A stretch of DNA of 63,746 nucleotides from Bacteroidales bacterium (GCA_016281015.1 JAEEHS010000059.1:1-63746); one strand, 5' to 3'; numbered from the stretch's first letter, positions 53,525 through 62,990 are shown. Made by a program: numbers and translations. The notes: a model not told the origin generated them from the sequence alone.

Positions 53525-54178
53525 TCACTTTTCCAGGTGAATGACCCATTTGCCTTCATAGTAGGGGTCGGAAAGCCAGCTGGAGAGCGGCCAAGTATGG
53601 ACACTCCCGGGGGAGAGGCGCTGCCGCTGCATGACTTCCGCAATCTCTTCGACGACGTCGCCGCCCTTGAGACAGAGGATGCCGCGGGAGAACCGGCCCT
53701 TGACCCATGGGTACAGGTCCGAAAGCGAAGCGACCGCCCGGGAGACGACAAAGTCGAAGGGCTCGCCAAGGGTCTCGGCGCGGGCGTTGACAACCACGAC
53801 ATTGTCCAGATCCAACGCCTCGGCAACGGCCTTTGCCACAAGGGTCTTCTTTCCCACCGAGTCACAGAGCGTGAAACGGGTCTCGGGAAAGAGGATGGCA
53901 AGCGGAATGCCGGGGAGACCGCCGCCGGTGCCGAGATCCAGCACCCGGGCCGCGGCGAACTGCTCCCAGAGGCCGCCTGTCGTCTGGAGATAGCGGGCGA
54001 GGGCGACGGAGTGGAGAATGTGGTGGTCGTATAAGGCGTCGATATCCTTGCGGGAAATGACATTGATCCGGGCGTTCCATTCCCGGTACAGACCGTCCAG
54101 GGCGCGGAAGCGCTCCTGCTGGACCGGGGTCAGCGGGATGTCTTTCCGAAGGAGGGCGATAAACTCTTCTGCATTCAT
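53525..54178 (-). CDS. rsmG: 16S rRNA (guanine-527-N7) methyltransferase
   Basis: 217 residues. Rossmann-like methyltransferase with SAM motif VLDLGTGGGLPGIPLAILFP (near 74-93), the preceding YDHHILHS typical of RsmG/GidB, and VVSRAVASLSDL. It methylates G527 of 16S rRNA. The start ATG overlaps the sigma-factor stop by 4 bases. Confidence 0.95.
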   Translation of the reverse strand: MNAEEFIALLRKDIPLTPVQQERFRALDGLYREWNARINVISRKDIDALYDHHILHSVALARYLQTTGGLWEQFAAARVLDLGTGGGLPGIPLAILFPETRFTLCDSVGKKTLVAKAVAEALDLDNVVVVNARAETLGEPFDFVVSRAVASLSDLYPWVKGRFSRGILCLKGGDVVEEIAEVMQRQRLSPGSVHTWPLSSWLSDPYYEGKWVIHLEK

Positions 54179-54753
54179 TTGATTTCTCCTCTGAGCATCA
54201 TTTCGGCGAGTTGCTGCTTGCCGCGACGAATCCGGGTGCGGACGGTATTGAGTTCCAGCTCCAGTGTGCGGGCAATCTCCTCGTATTCCAGTTCTTCAAT
54301 CATGTATTTGACCATCACTTCTTTATAGAGGGGGGACAGTTCCTCGATGAAGGAGAGCAGGCGGCGGTGGTTTTCATCCTGGATGATCTCTTCTTCCGGG
54401 TCGATGTCGGTGAGGGGATCGGACGCGTCCTTTCCGCCGTCCCGTTTTTTCATGCCTTCCTTCTTCTCGTCTTCCCGCCGGATGGTGTCCAGATGGTCCA
54501 GGGCGGTGCGGGTGGCGATGGTGTTCAGCCAGGGACGGAGCGAGCGCGAGGCATCAAAACTGCCCAGGGCGACAAACGCCTTCTGGAAACTCTCGCTGAC
54601 CACGTCGTCCACGTCCGCCTTCCATTTGAAATAGCCGCTCACCCGGCTCCGGATGGCTTTTTCATGGAGTTCGTAGATGGCCCGGTAGGCCATTTCGTCG
54701 CCTTTTACCGCACGGGCGACCAACTGCGTTTCATCCAGGGAAAGATAATCCAT
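54175..54753 (-). CDS. ECF-like sigma-70 family factor
   Basis: 192 residues: region 2 (about 20-90, DVVSESFQKAFVALGSFD, LRPWLNTIATRTALDHL) and region 4 (about 135-190, LSPLYKEVMVKYMIEELEYEEIARTLELELNTVRTRIRRGKQQL), joined by an acidic and lysine-rich linker. No adjacent anti-sigma gene. It follows polA by one base and overlaps rsmG, so it is part of a polA-sigma-rsmG operon. Target promoters unknown. Confidence 0.92.
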   Translation of the reverse strand: MDYLSLDETQLVARAVKGDEMAYRAIYELHEKAIRSRVSGYFKWKADVDDVVSESFQKAFVALGSFDASRSLRPWLNTIATRTALDHLDTIRREDEKKEGMKKRDGGKDASDPLTDIDPEEEIIQDENHRRLLSFIEELSPLYKEVMVKYMIEELEYEEIARTLELELNTVRTRIRRGKQQLAEMMLRGEIK

Positions 54754-54754
54754 C

Positions 54755-57388
54755 TCAATGTGCTTCCAACCAGTTTTTTCCGGCGCTGCATTCCACCGTC
54801 AGCGGCACGGACAGTTTGATGACTTGTTCCATTTCCTCGACCACGATTTTCTTCAGCGTGTCCACTTCGTCCTCCAGGGCGTCGAAGAGCAGTTCGTCAT
54901 GGATCTGCAGGACCATCCGGCTCTTCAGGCCTGCCTCGCTGAGGCGCCGGTCCACGCGGATCATGGCCAGTTTGATGATGTCCGCCGACGTCCCCTGGAT
55001 CGGGGCATTGACGGCATTGCGTTCGGCCAGGGCGCGGAGCGAAGCGTTCCGGGCGTTGATGTCCGGGAGGTAGCGGCGGCGTCCGAAAAGGGTCTCGACA
55101 TAGCCGTTTTCGCGGGCGAAGGCGATGCTGTCGTCGATGAAGGAACGGATGGCGGGGAAGGAGGCGAAATAGTCGTCAATCAACTGTTTGGCCTCTTTTC
55201 GGCCGAGTTGGAGCCGCTGCGCCAGGCCGAAGGAGGAGATACCGTACATGATGCCGAAATTGGCGGTCTTGGCATGGGAACGCTGCTCGCGGGTCACCTC
55301 GGCGGTGGGAACTTTGTAGATTTTGGCGGCCGTCGCGCGGTGGACGTCTTCACCGGAGCGGAAGGCACTTACGAGATGCTCGTCGCAGCTCAGATGGGCC
55401 ATGATCCTGAGTTCGATCTGGGAATAGTCGGCCGAGACGATAACCCCGTCCGGACTCCCTGGGATGAAGGCTTTGCGGATTTCCTTGCCCCGTTCGGTGC
55501 GGATCGGAATGTTCTGAAGGTTCGGATTGGAAGAGGAGAGCCGGCCGGTCGCCGTCAGCGCCTGGTTGAAAGTGGTATGGACCCGGCCGTCCACCGGCGA
55601 AATGAAACTCGGGAAGGGCTCGATATAGGTCGAAAGCAGTTTCTTGACAGCCCGCCATTCCAGGATTTCGCCCACGATGGGGTGCCGGGGGGCAATCTCG
55701 ACAAGGGTCGCCTCATCGGTGGAATACTGTCCCTTGGCCCCGCTCTTTTTGGCTTTCGGGTCCAGTTTCAATTTGTCGAAAAGGACTTCTCCGACCTGCT
55801 TGGGGGAGGCGATGTTGAGCTCCGGCTCGCCGGCCATGTTCCGGATCCGTTCCTGCCGTTCGGCGAGTTCCGCTTTCAGTCCGGCGGCGAAGGCGGCAAT
55901 CTGGTTCATGTCCACCTTGACCCCGGCGAGTTCCATCTTGGCAAGTACCTTGGCCAGCGGCTCTTCCATCTCGAGATAGAGCCGTTCCCGGTCTCCGAGC
56001 TCTGCGCGGACGGCTTCCCCAAGGGGGACGAGCACCGCGGCCTCGCGGGAACGGTCGTTCCCGCTGTCCTCGGGCGTATCGTCAAAGAGGGAGCCTGTGA
56101 CGGCCTCGCCGCCCTTTTCCAGGCTGACGCCGAGATAGCTCTTGGCGAGGATGTCCACATCGTGGCTCCGTTCGGAATTGACCAGGTAATGCATCAAGGC
56201 GATGTCCCGCCAGCGGCCCTCCATACGGATCCCTGCCACCGCGAGCAGTTTACCGAGTCCCTTGAGGTCGTAGCCATATTTTTCGATGGACGCGTCTTCC
56301 AGGAGCGATTTGGCTTTCGCGAGATCCCCTCCGGGAAGGGAACAGACCGCCTTGCCGACGCTCAGCCAGAGGGTATGGATCCGCTCGGAGAGCCCTTCTC
56401 CATAACTTTCTGCCGCGAGACCCAGACGGCCATCGCGCCGGGCCAGGGACGAAAGCTCCGAGAGCGTCACGGTACGGACATCCATGCCCTTGGCGGCCTC
56501 CTGAACCGGGGCGGACTGGGCGATATGGGCAATGTATTTTTTGAGCGAGAAGAACTCGTATTTTTCAAAGAGATCGGCCAACGAAGGATCGTAACTGCGG
56601 TCGAGGCGCATCTCGTCGAGGGTCGTTTCGAGGGGAATGTCGGTCTTGATGGTCACGAGGGTCTTCGACAGGCCGATATGGTCCCGGGCCTCGTTGAACA
56701 TTTCCTGCTGCCGCGCCGACAGTTCGTCCAGATGGGCATAGATATTCTCAATGCTCCCGTAGCGGGAAATGAGTTTTCCGGCGCCGACTTCACCGATGCC
56801 CTTGACGCCGGGGACATTGTCCGCCGTGTCGCCGCAGATGGCCAGCATGTCGATGATCTGGACCGGGTCCAGGATGCCCCATTTCTGGCAGAGGGCCTGC
56901 TTGTCCACGATTTCCGCTTCCCCGCCCCCTTTTCCGGGCCGGAGCTGGAAGATGTGGCGGGAAATCAGCTGGCCGTAGTCCTTGTCGGGGGTGACCATGT
57001 AGACATCCATGTCGGGGGATGCCTCCCGCACGGCCATGGACCCGATCACGTCGTCCGCCTCGAAGCCCGGGACCATCAGCACCGGGATGTTCATGGCGCG
57101 GACAATCTCTGCCAGCGGTTCCAGCGCGTCGATCACCAGCTGCGGCGTCGGGGGACGGGTGCCCTTGTACGCGGGATAGAGCTCGTTCCGGAACGTCCCG
57201 CCCGGCGGGTCGAAGGCCACCGCCAGGTGGGTCGGCGCCTCGCGTTCCATCATTTCCAGCAGGTATTTCGTGAATCCGAAGAGAATGGACGTGTCCACCC
57301 CTTTTGAGTTCATCATCGGCCGGCGGAGGAAGGCATAGTACATCTTGAAGATGAGTGCATGCCCGTCTATGAGGAATAGCTTGTCCAT
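54755..57388 (-). CDS. polA: DNA polymerase I
   Basis: 877 residues from ATG 57388 (MDKLFLIDGHALIF). 5'-3' exonuclease domain (1-290, with PGFEADDVIGS and GVKGIGEVGAGKL), a reduced 3'-5' exonuclease domain (about 300-480) and the polymerase (about 490-877): TATGRLSSSNPNLQNIP, DYSQIELRIMAHLS and QIHDELLF. In the exonuclease domain the first metal motif (DxE, as in FDTET) reads GLAAES near 323, and the second motif lacks its Asn, so proofreading is probably lost. The -7 box ends 7 bases before the ATG. Confidence 0.95.
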   Translation of the reverse strand: MDKLFLIDGHALIFKMYYAFLRRPMMNSKGVDTSILFGFTKYLLEMMEREAPTHLAVAFDPPGGTFRNELYPAYKGTRPPTPQLVIDALEPLAEIVRAMNIPVLMVPGFEADDVIGSMAVREASPDMDVYMVTPDKDYGQLISRHIFQLRPGKGGGEAEIVDKQALCQKWGILDPVQIIDMLAICGDTADNVPGVKGIGEVGAGKLISRYGSIENIYAHLDELSARQQEMFNEARDHIGLSKTLVTIKTDIPLETTLDEMRLDRSYDPSLADLFEKYEFFSLKKYIAHIAQSAPVQEAAKGMDVRTVTLSELSSLARRDGRLGLAAESYGEGLSERIHTLWLSVGKAVCSLPGGDLAKAKSLLEDASIEKYGYDLKGLGKLLAVAGIRMEGRWRDIALMHYLVNSERSHDVDILAKSYLGVSLEKGGEAVTGSLFDDTPEDSGNDRSREAAVLVPLGEAVRAELGDRERLYLEMEEPLAKVLAKMELAGVKVDMNQIAAFAAGLKAELAERQERIRNMAGEPELNIASPKQVGEVLFDKLKLDPKAKKSGAKGQYSTDEATLVEIAPRHPIVGEILEWRAVKKLLSTYIEPFPSFISPVDGRVHTTFNQALTATGRLSSSNPNLQNIPIRTERGKEIRKAFIPGSPDGVIVSADYSQIELRIMAHLSCDEHLVSAFRSGEDVHRATAAKIYKVPTAEVTREQRSHAKTANFGIMYGISSFGLAQRLQLGRKEAKQLIDDYFASFPAIRSFIDDSIAFARENGYVETLFGRRRYLPDINARNASLRALAERNAVNAPIQGTSADIIKLAMIRVDRRLSEAGLKSRMVLQIHDELLFDALEDEVDTLKKIVVEEMEQVIKLSVPLTVECSAGKNWLEAH

Positions 57389-57394
57389 ATCTGC

Positions 57395-57402
57395 CAAAGG
57401 TA
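57395..57402 (-). promoter_or_regulatory. -7 box of polA
   Basis: TACCTTTG (57402-57395) fits TAnnTTTG and ends 7 bases before the ATG. No matching TTTG was found 19-20 bases upstream, so this is a weaker promoter call. Confidence 0.5.
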
Positions 57403-57464
57403 CGAAAAATTTATCTGTCTTTCATTTTTTATTTGTATTTTTACGGCGATAATGCCGAGTGACC

Positions 57465-59045
57465 ATGGAAAACGTACGCAGATATCCCGTAGGAATACAG
57501 ACCTTCTCCGAAATCAGAAAGGGGGGCTACCTTTATATAGACAAAACGGATCTTGTCTGGGAAGCCGCCCGGATGAAGTATGTCTTTCTGAGCCGCCCGA
57601 GGCGCTTCGGGAAGAGCCTTCTCACAACGACCTTCGACTCCTATTTCAAGGGGCAGAAAGAGCTGTTTGAAGGCCTCAAGATCATGGACCTGGAGAAGGA
57701 ATGGAATTCCTACCCGGTCATCCATCTGGACTTGAGCATGGCCCGCAGCAAGGCTTCGGGGAGCGCACTTGAGCGGACGCTTCTTTTCCTGCTGGCGCCC
57801 CTGACGGAGATTTATGGATGTGACGAGAAGGCCGTCACTCCCGGTGAGGTTCTCACCAGCCTGATCCGCCGCGCGTATTCCCAGACGGGGAAGCAGGTGG
57901 TGGTCATTATCGACGAATATGACGCGCCGCTGCTGGACGTTCTCCACGAGGATGCGCTCCTTCCGGAGTTCCGTCGGATCATGCAGGAACTGTATCAGCC
58001 GCTGAAGGCGAGCGAGGCGATGATCCGTTTCTGTTTTATCACCGGTATCACGAAGTTTTCCCAGCTGAGCATCTTTTCGACCATCAACAACCTTACGCTC
58101 ATTTCCATGGATTCCAAGTATGCGGCCATCTGCGGTATCACGGAGCAGGAATTCGAGACGGACATGGCCCCGGATATCGCCATGCTTGCGAAGGAATATG
58201 AGTGTACGCCCGACGAGATGCGCCTCAAGCTCAAGGAGCAATACGATGGATACCGCTTTGCGGATGTCTCTCCGGATATCTACAATCCTTTCAGCCTGAT
58301 GAAGTGTTTCCAGCAGCGGAAAGTATCCAACTACTGGTTTGAAAGCGGCACGCCATCGTTCCTGATCCGGCAGATGCGGCATTTCCGGACGAACATCACC
58401 GAGATGGACAAGATCGAGGTCTCTGCATCGGCATTCGACCGTCCGACGGAGGCCATGACGAATGCCCTTCCGCTGCTGTACCAAAGCGGCTACCTGACCA
58501 TCAAGGACTACGACAAGTTTGGTCAGATTTACACGCTCTCCATCCCGAACAACGAAGTACGCATCGGTTTTACGGAGGGACTTCTTCCGATTTACACGGG
58601 CATGGAAAGCAGTGATGTGCAGGTGGGCTTTGCCCTGCGTTTCTGGCGGAAGCTCTATGCCAAGGACATCGACGGGGCGATGCAGGAGTTGAAGGCATTC
58701 CTCGCCGGAATCCCGTATGTGGAGGGCTTTCAGAAAAAGCTTGCCGAGGTCAAGAACTACGAAGGTTTCTACGAATACAGCTTCTGGCTGATTTTCAATA
58801 TGCTCAATATCTACGCCCGGACGCAGGTTAAATGCGCGGGCGGAAGGATCGATTTCGTGGTGTGGATGAGGGATACCGTATATGTCTTTGAATTGAAGGT
58901 CAATGGAACGGCCGAGGAGGCCCTTTCGCAGATCGACAGCAAGGGCTATGCGCTTCCATTCGAGACGGAAGGGCGCGACGTGGTGAAAGTCGGCGTAGCC
59001 TTTGACCGCGACACGATGACCGTGGGCGAGTATCTCGTTGGATAA
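57465..59045 (+). CDS. AAA-ATPase-like / PD-(D/E)XK nuclease superfamily protein
   Basis: 526 residues from ATG 57465; a GTG two codons upstream is possible. The N-terminal AAA-ATPase-like domain (about 5-280) has SRPRRFGKSLL as P-loop and VVIIDEYDAPLL as Walker B. The C-terminus (about 440-520) shows a PD-(D/E)XK-like GGRIDFVVW ... VYVFELKV core. This family is abundant and often multicopy in gut Bacteroidales, with no settled function; mobile-element or defence roles have been suggested. Here it stands alone between polA and recR. Confidence 0.85.
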   Translation: MENVRRYPVGIQTFSEIRKGGYLYIDKTDLVWEAARMKYVFLSRPRRFGKSLLTTTFDSYFKGQKELFEGLKIMDLEKEWNSYPVIHLDLSMARSKASGSALERTLLFLLAPLTEIYGCDEKAVTPGEVLTSLIRRAYSQTGKQVVVIIDEYDAPLLDVLHEDALLPEFRRIMQELYQPLKASEAMIRFCFITGITKFSQLSIFSTINNLTLISMDSKYAAICGITEQEFETDMAPDIAMLAKEYECTPDEMRLKLKEQYDGYRFADVSPDIYNPFSLMKCFQQRKVSNYWFESGTPSFLIRQMRHFRTNITEMDKIEVSASAFDRPTEAMTNALPLLYQSGYLTIKDYDKFGQIYTLSIPNNEVRIGFTEGLLPIYTGMESSDVQVGFALRFWRKLYAKDIDGAMQELKAFLAGIPYVEGFQKKLAEVKNYEGFYEYSFWLIFNMLNIYARTQVKCAGGRIDFVVWMRDTVYVFELKVNGTAEEALSQIDSKGYALPFETEGRDVVKVGVAFDRDTMTVGEYLVG

Positions 59046-59056
59046 TAGGGTATTAC

Positions 59057-59683
59057 ATGGCTTTTAAAGAAAACTATCCATCCGTCCTCCTGACCGAGGC
59101 CGTCGATGCGATTTCTTCCCTCCCGGGGGTGGGACGGCGCAGTGCCCTGCGGCTGGCCCTTCACCTGCTGAAACAGCCTCAGGAGCATGTCCATCATTTC
59201 ACGGATTCCATCCGGCGGCTCCGGGATGAGGTCCATTACTGTCGGCAGTGCCGGATGATTTCGGACGGGGAGGTCTGCTCCTACTGCGGCGACAGCCGGC
59301 GGAACCACCGCCAGATCTGCGTCGTGGAGAGCGTCCGCGACGTGATGAGTATCGAGGCGACCGGCCAGTATCATGGCCTCTATCACGTCCTTGGGGGCAT
59401 CATTTCCCCCATGGCCGGAGTGGGCCCCTCGGACCTGACCATCCGGGACCTGGTGGAACGGTTGGAAGCGATGGATACGCCTTCGGAAACGGAAGTCATC
59501 CTGGCCCTCGGGGGCGACGTCGAAGGGGAGACGACCGCTTTCTATATTTACCGGCAGATTGCACCCATCGGCGTCAGCGTCACCACCCTCGCTCGCGGCC
59601 TCGGCTTCGGTGACGACCTGGAATATGCCGACAGTCTCACCCTCGGGCGCTCCATCGCCGCAAGGCAGCCGTTCAAAGTGTAG
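59057..59683 (+). CDS. recR: Recombination protein RecR
   Basis: 208 residues: helix-hairpin-helix (SLPGVGRRSALRLALHLL, about 20-37), zinc finger (CRQCRMISDGEVCSYC, near 59-74), Toprim domain (ICVVESVRDVMSIEATGQYHGLYHVLGG) and the C-terminal Walker-like region. It works with RecF/RecO to load RecA at gaps. It starts 11 bases after the ATPase stop, and pnuC starts directly after its stop. Confidence 0.96.
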   Translation: MAFKENYPSVLLTEAVDAISSLPGVGRRSALRLALHLLKQPQEHVHHFTDSIRRLRDEVHYCRQCRMISDGEVCSYCGDSRRNHRQICVVESVRDVMSIEATGQYHGLYHVLGGIISPMAGVGPSDLTIRDLVERLEAMDTPSETEVILALGGDVEGETTAFYIYRQIAPIGVSVTTLARGLGFGDDLEYADSLTLGRSIAARQPFKV

Positions 59684-60286
59684 ATGGACTTAATCCAAGC
59701 CATAGAGATCTTCGCCATGGTGACGGGCGTCTTGTACGTCGTCCTGGAAATCCTGCAGAAAAATGCGATGTGGGTGGTCGGGATTGCGACGGGGGCGGCC
59801 TGTGCCTATAGTTTTTCCGTTCAGCACAGCTGGGGGATGGTTGGGTTGAACCTTTATTATGTTGTTATGTCCGTAGTCGGCCTGATTCGCTGGAAAAAGG
59901 ATTCGGCGGCCGTGGGGGAGGGGGAGATCCATCTCAGGCCACTTAAGAAGAGCATCGCGCTCTGGAGTACGCTGATATATATTGCAGGATCATTGGCGCT
60001 TATCTGGCTCTTCCGCCGTTTCGGGGACAAGGCGCCGGAACTGGATGCCTTGGCCACGATGCTCAGCGTCATCGCGACCTGGTGGCTCGCCCAGTCCCAC
60101 CTCCAGCAGTGGCTGCTCTGGATTGTCGCCGATGTGCTGACGACGGCCCTTTGCCTGGTAACAGGTCAGTATTGGCTTTCCATTCTTTATCTCGCGTACG
60201 TCTTTTCAGCCGCGTACGGTTATTATCATTGGAAAAAGAAAGGAATTGTTGTAAATTTGCAGGGTAATAATACTGCAGACCAATGA
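59684..60286 (+). CDS. pnuC: Nicotinamide riboside transporter PnuC
   Basis: 200 residues with about 7 membrane segments. PnuC features: EIFAMVTGVLYVVLEILQKN in helix 1, VLTTALCLVTGQYWLSILYLAYVF near the C-terminus, and a short basic tail. It imports nicotinamide riboside for NAD salvage by facilitated diffusion. Its ATG abuts the recR stop and its own stop overlaps the next ATG by 4 bases. Confidence 0.9.
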   Translation: MDLIQAIEIFAMVTGVLYVVLEILQKNAMWVVGIATGAACAYSFSVQHSWGMVGLNLYYVVMSVVGLIRWKKDSAAVGEGEIHLRPLKKSIALWSTLIYIAGSLALIWLFRRFGDKAPELDALATMLSVIATWWLAQSHLQQWLLWIVADVLTTALCLVTGQYWLSILYLAYVFSAAYGYYHWKKKGIVVNLQGNNTADQ

Positions 60287-61998
60287 AAAAACTGCTTGCC
60301 ATACTTGCTTCGCTGGCCCTTCTGTCCGTCGTTTCCTGCGATGAAAAAGACGGCGCCGCTTCCTCCAATCAGCTTCCGGATGAATTGTCTGAGATCAATG
60401 TCGCCTCTTCCTGCCCATTGCTGAAAGACGCGGGAGAACTTGTTATCCCTATTGTCCTGACTCCGTCCAGCTTGTCGATTCCGGAGGTGTTGAAACTGTC
60501 CGGGGGAGATGAGAAGGTCGTTACGGCGCGTCTTGTCAAGGAGGGACTTGCCGTAACTCCTGTCGGCTCCGGAACCGCGGTGTTGACCGTCTCTCCGAAA
60601 AGCGGCCCCGCAGCTTCACGTAGCGTGACTGTCCAGGTGATTGACGGAATCAAGAGCATATCTCTTTCATTCAATACGGAAAAGGGCGGGGAACCGTTAT
60701 GGCTTGGTTCTGCCGCCCGACTGTCCAAGGGGCAGAAGTATTACCTTGAAGTCGTGATAGTGGACAATTCCGGCAAGAGTATCCAGACTCCTGTCACATG
60801 GTCCGTGTCAGGCGGTGGAATCACTTTGTCCCAGGAAGGCGTTTACGGCGTGGCGGAGGTGACTGAGGCCGGAGTATATCCCGCCCCGGTCATTAAGGCT
60901 TCGCCCCTTGTGGACCCGTCCCGCAGCGTGAGTGTTACGGCAAATACCTTTGATGCTCCCTCTTCCATCTGTTTTGAGAAGGATTTAGTCAATGTGAAGC
61001 TTGGCGTAAGTAAACTGATAGGCGTATCCGTGCTGCCGGAGACGGCAATTCAGGAACTGTATTACAAGCCGGAGACAGGGCTGTCGCTGTCTCCGGCATC
61101 GGCTCCTTCGGGCGGTACTTTCAAGAATTATTACAAATTGACCGCATCCTCGTCTCCTTCAAAGCTGCTGTCGGTTTCATTTGCCTCCAAGGTCGCATCT
61201 TCGGTGACGAATCAGCTTAAAGTCGATGTCTGCGATTTCGACGAGAACGAGGTCAAAGTGGGGGACTATGTGTTTGTGAGTCAGGGCGGAGCCCTGCGCA
61301 GTGCGGATTGCGGTATCAGGACGAAAATCGGTGGCTATGAGGACGGAGTGGCGCGCCGGGTAAGTGATGTGATCAAGAGTGGAGAGACTTTTCTTGGCAT
61401 TATCATAAAGTGTGGCCTGAAAACACCTTCCGAGCTCTTTCTGAATAATATGCTAAGGCCGAGCGGTTCCACCGGTCTGGAAAATGACAAGAGCTACTTC
61501 CCCGGCTTGTCGAACAGCCCCAACTGCCACGGACTTATTATTGGAGAACCCATTGCCGAAGGGTCAATATGGGAGTCCGGCGGCACGTATCATACCAAAG
61601 ATTTGAATCAGGATCTTATTGGTCTCTATTATACTTATCACTTTTGTCAGACTTCTCCTTCGAGTAGCTTTACCATAGCCGACGAGTTTTACCGCTATAA
61701 TCCGGGGCGTTATACCGGCCTTAAATGGTTCATCCCCGGGAACTGTACTTCACTTCTTCCGCTGGGCGAATATCTTCATGTCAGGAAATCTTTTGTGGCA
61801 GCCAACATGGATCTGAAGCGCAAAGCGCTGGACGTCAATTCCAACGAACCTACTTATGTATGGGCGATTGCTGATGCCAGTGCAAGCGAAGCCTGGGCTT
61901 ACAGATTGGACACGTACGAGAGCTCTTATAAGTTCGAGAAGGCTGTCAAAATGAATAAAAACGGATCTGGCAGTATCATACCCGTTTTGTTTTTCTGA
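60283..61998 (+). CDS. Lipoprotein of unknown function with Ig-like repeats
   Basis: 571 residues, lipobox LLSVVSC (Cys19). Two or three bacterial Ig-like stretches (about 55-125, 130-215 and 215-310) lead into a C-terminal domain (about 315-571) with DFDENEVKVGDYVFVSQGG, several Cys, and GLKWFIPGNCTSLLPLGEYLHVR; I do not recognise this domain. No catalytic signature. Its ATG overlaps the pnuC stop by 4 bases, so it is co-transcribed with recR and pnuC, an odd partner for a surface protein. Base composition is lower in GC toward the 3' end than in its neighbours. Confidence 0.7.
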   Translation: MKKLLAILASLALLSVVSCDEKDGAASSNQLPDELSEINVASSCPLLKDAGELVIPIVLTPSSLSIPEVLKLSGGDEKVVTARLVKEGLAVTPVGSGTAVLTVSPKSGPAASRSVTVQVIDGIKSISLSFNTEKGGEPLWLGSAARLSKGQKYYLEVVIVDNSGKSIQTPVTWSVSGGGITLSQEGVYGVAEVTEAGVYPAPVIKASPLVDPSRSVSVTANTFDAPSSICFEKDLVNVKLGVSKLIGVSVLPETAIQELYYKPETGLSLSPASAPSGGTFKNYYKLTASSSPSKLLSVSFASKVASSVTNQLKVDVCDFDENEVKVGDYVFVSQGGALRSADCGIRTKIGGYEDGVARRVSDVIKSGETFLGIIIKCGLKTPSELFLNNMLRPSGSTGLENDKSYFPGLSNSPNCHGLIIGEPIAEGSIWESGGTYHTKDLNQDLIGLYYTYHFCQTSPSSSFTIADEFYRYNPGRYTGLKWFIPGNCTSLLPLGEYLHVRKSFVAANMDLKRKALDVNSNEPTYVWAIADASASEAWAYRLDTYESSYKFEKAVKMNKNGSGSIIPVLFF

Positions 61999-62017
61999 GC
62001 TTTTTTCCGTACTTTTG
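61986..62017 (+). promoter_or_regulatory. corA promoter
   Basis: TTTG (61986-61989), 20 bases, TACTTTTG (62010-62017), overlapping the end of the lipoprotein gene. The ATG at 62025 lies 8 bases after the -7 box, predicting a leaderless or near-leaderless transcript. Confidence 0.75.
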
Positions 62018-62024
62018 CGCGGAT

Positions 62025-62990
62025 ATGCTGAGTGTTTTCTACAGAGAAAGTGGGAGAATCCTTTACGTGGATACGGAAAAGGAACTCCAGGGGCTTCGTC
62101 TCGAAGATGTGGTCTGGATCGACCTGGTCCAGCCGTCCGGGGCGGAGAAAAGGGCTGTAGAAGCATTTCTTGGCACGGAAATCCAGAGCCGGGCGCAGGC
62201 GGAGGAGATTGAAAGTTCCTCCCGTTATTACGAGGCGGACGATGCAATTTTCGCCAACACGAACTTCCTGACCCCGGGGCCGGAGGAGTACATGATGCAG
62301 CCGGTCTCCTTCACCATCGTGGACGATACCCTGGCGACCCTCCGCGAAGTGCCGCTCCGTTCCTTTACCGAACTCCAGCGCCGGATGCAGGTCAATCCCC
62401 GGCAGTATCCCAGCGGTTTCAGCGTGTTTGCTTCGATCCTGGACCAGCGTGTCGACCTGGATGCGGATATGATCGAGCTCCTGTCGAAGGAGATCTCCCA
62501 GTATGCCAAGCGGATCTCCGACCAGGAAGACATCAATGAAGAACTCCTGATCGATATCTCCCAGTTGCAGGAAAACACGATGATCGTGCGGGAGAATGTC
62601 GTGGACAAACAGCGCCTGATCTCGAACCTGATGCGGTCCTCCAAGGTCCCGAAGGCCCTCGAAGGACGGCTGAACGTACTCCTGCAGGATATTTCTTCCC
62701 TGATCAACCATACGAATTTCTGCTTCGAGCGTCTGGAATACCTCCAGGATACGGTGCTGGGTCTGATCAACCTGGAACAGAACAAGATCATGAAGGTCTT
62801 TACGGTCGTGTCGGTCTTCCTGATGCCGCCGACCCTGATCGCAGGCTTTTACGGGATGAACGTGCGGCTTCCGATGATTGCGGCCGATGAGCCCAACGCT
62901 TCTTTCTGGAACTGGATTATTATTATCGGAGTCATGGGCTTGAGCTGCTTGATTATCTGGTTTTTCTTCCGTAGAAAGAAATTACTTTAG
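62025..62990 (+). CDS. corA: CorA-type magnesium/cobalt transporter
   Basis: 321 residues: cytoplasmic alpha/beta domain (1-235), long coiled helices (FASILDQRVDLDADMIELLSKEI and following) and two C-terminal membrane helices with the CorA signature YGMNV between them (near residue 275). Forms a pentameric inner-membrane divalent cation channel. The C-terminus is basic (FFRRKKLL), as usual. Confidence 0.94.
   Translation: MLSVFYRESGRILYVDTEKELQGLRLEDVVWIDLVQPSGAEKRAVEAFLGTEIQSRAQAEEIESSSRYYEADDAIFANTNFLTPGPEEYMMQPVSFTIVDDTLATLREVPLRSFTELQRRMQVNPRQYPSGFSVFASILDQRVDLDADMIELLSKEISQYAKRISDQEDINEELLIDISQLQENTMIVRENVVDKQRLISNLMRSSKVPKALEGRLNVLLQDISSLINHTNFCFERLEYLQDTVLGLINLEQNKIMKVFTVVSVFLMPPTLIAGFYGMNVRLPMIAADEPNASFWNWIIIIGVMGLSCLIIWFFFRRKKLL

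Noticed and set aside
54758..57307. Long open frame (849 codons) on the plus strand opposite polA
   Set aside because: PolA on the other strand has all its motifs; GC-rich codon bias creates stop-free antisense frames, and this one has no recognisable domain.
57465..59045. AAA/PD-(D/E)XK protein as part of a defence island
   Set aside because: It stands alone between housekeeping genes with no integrase, methylase or toxin partner.
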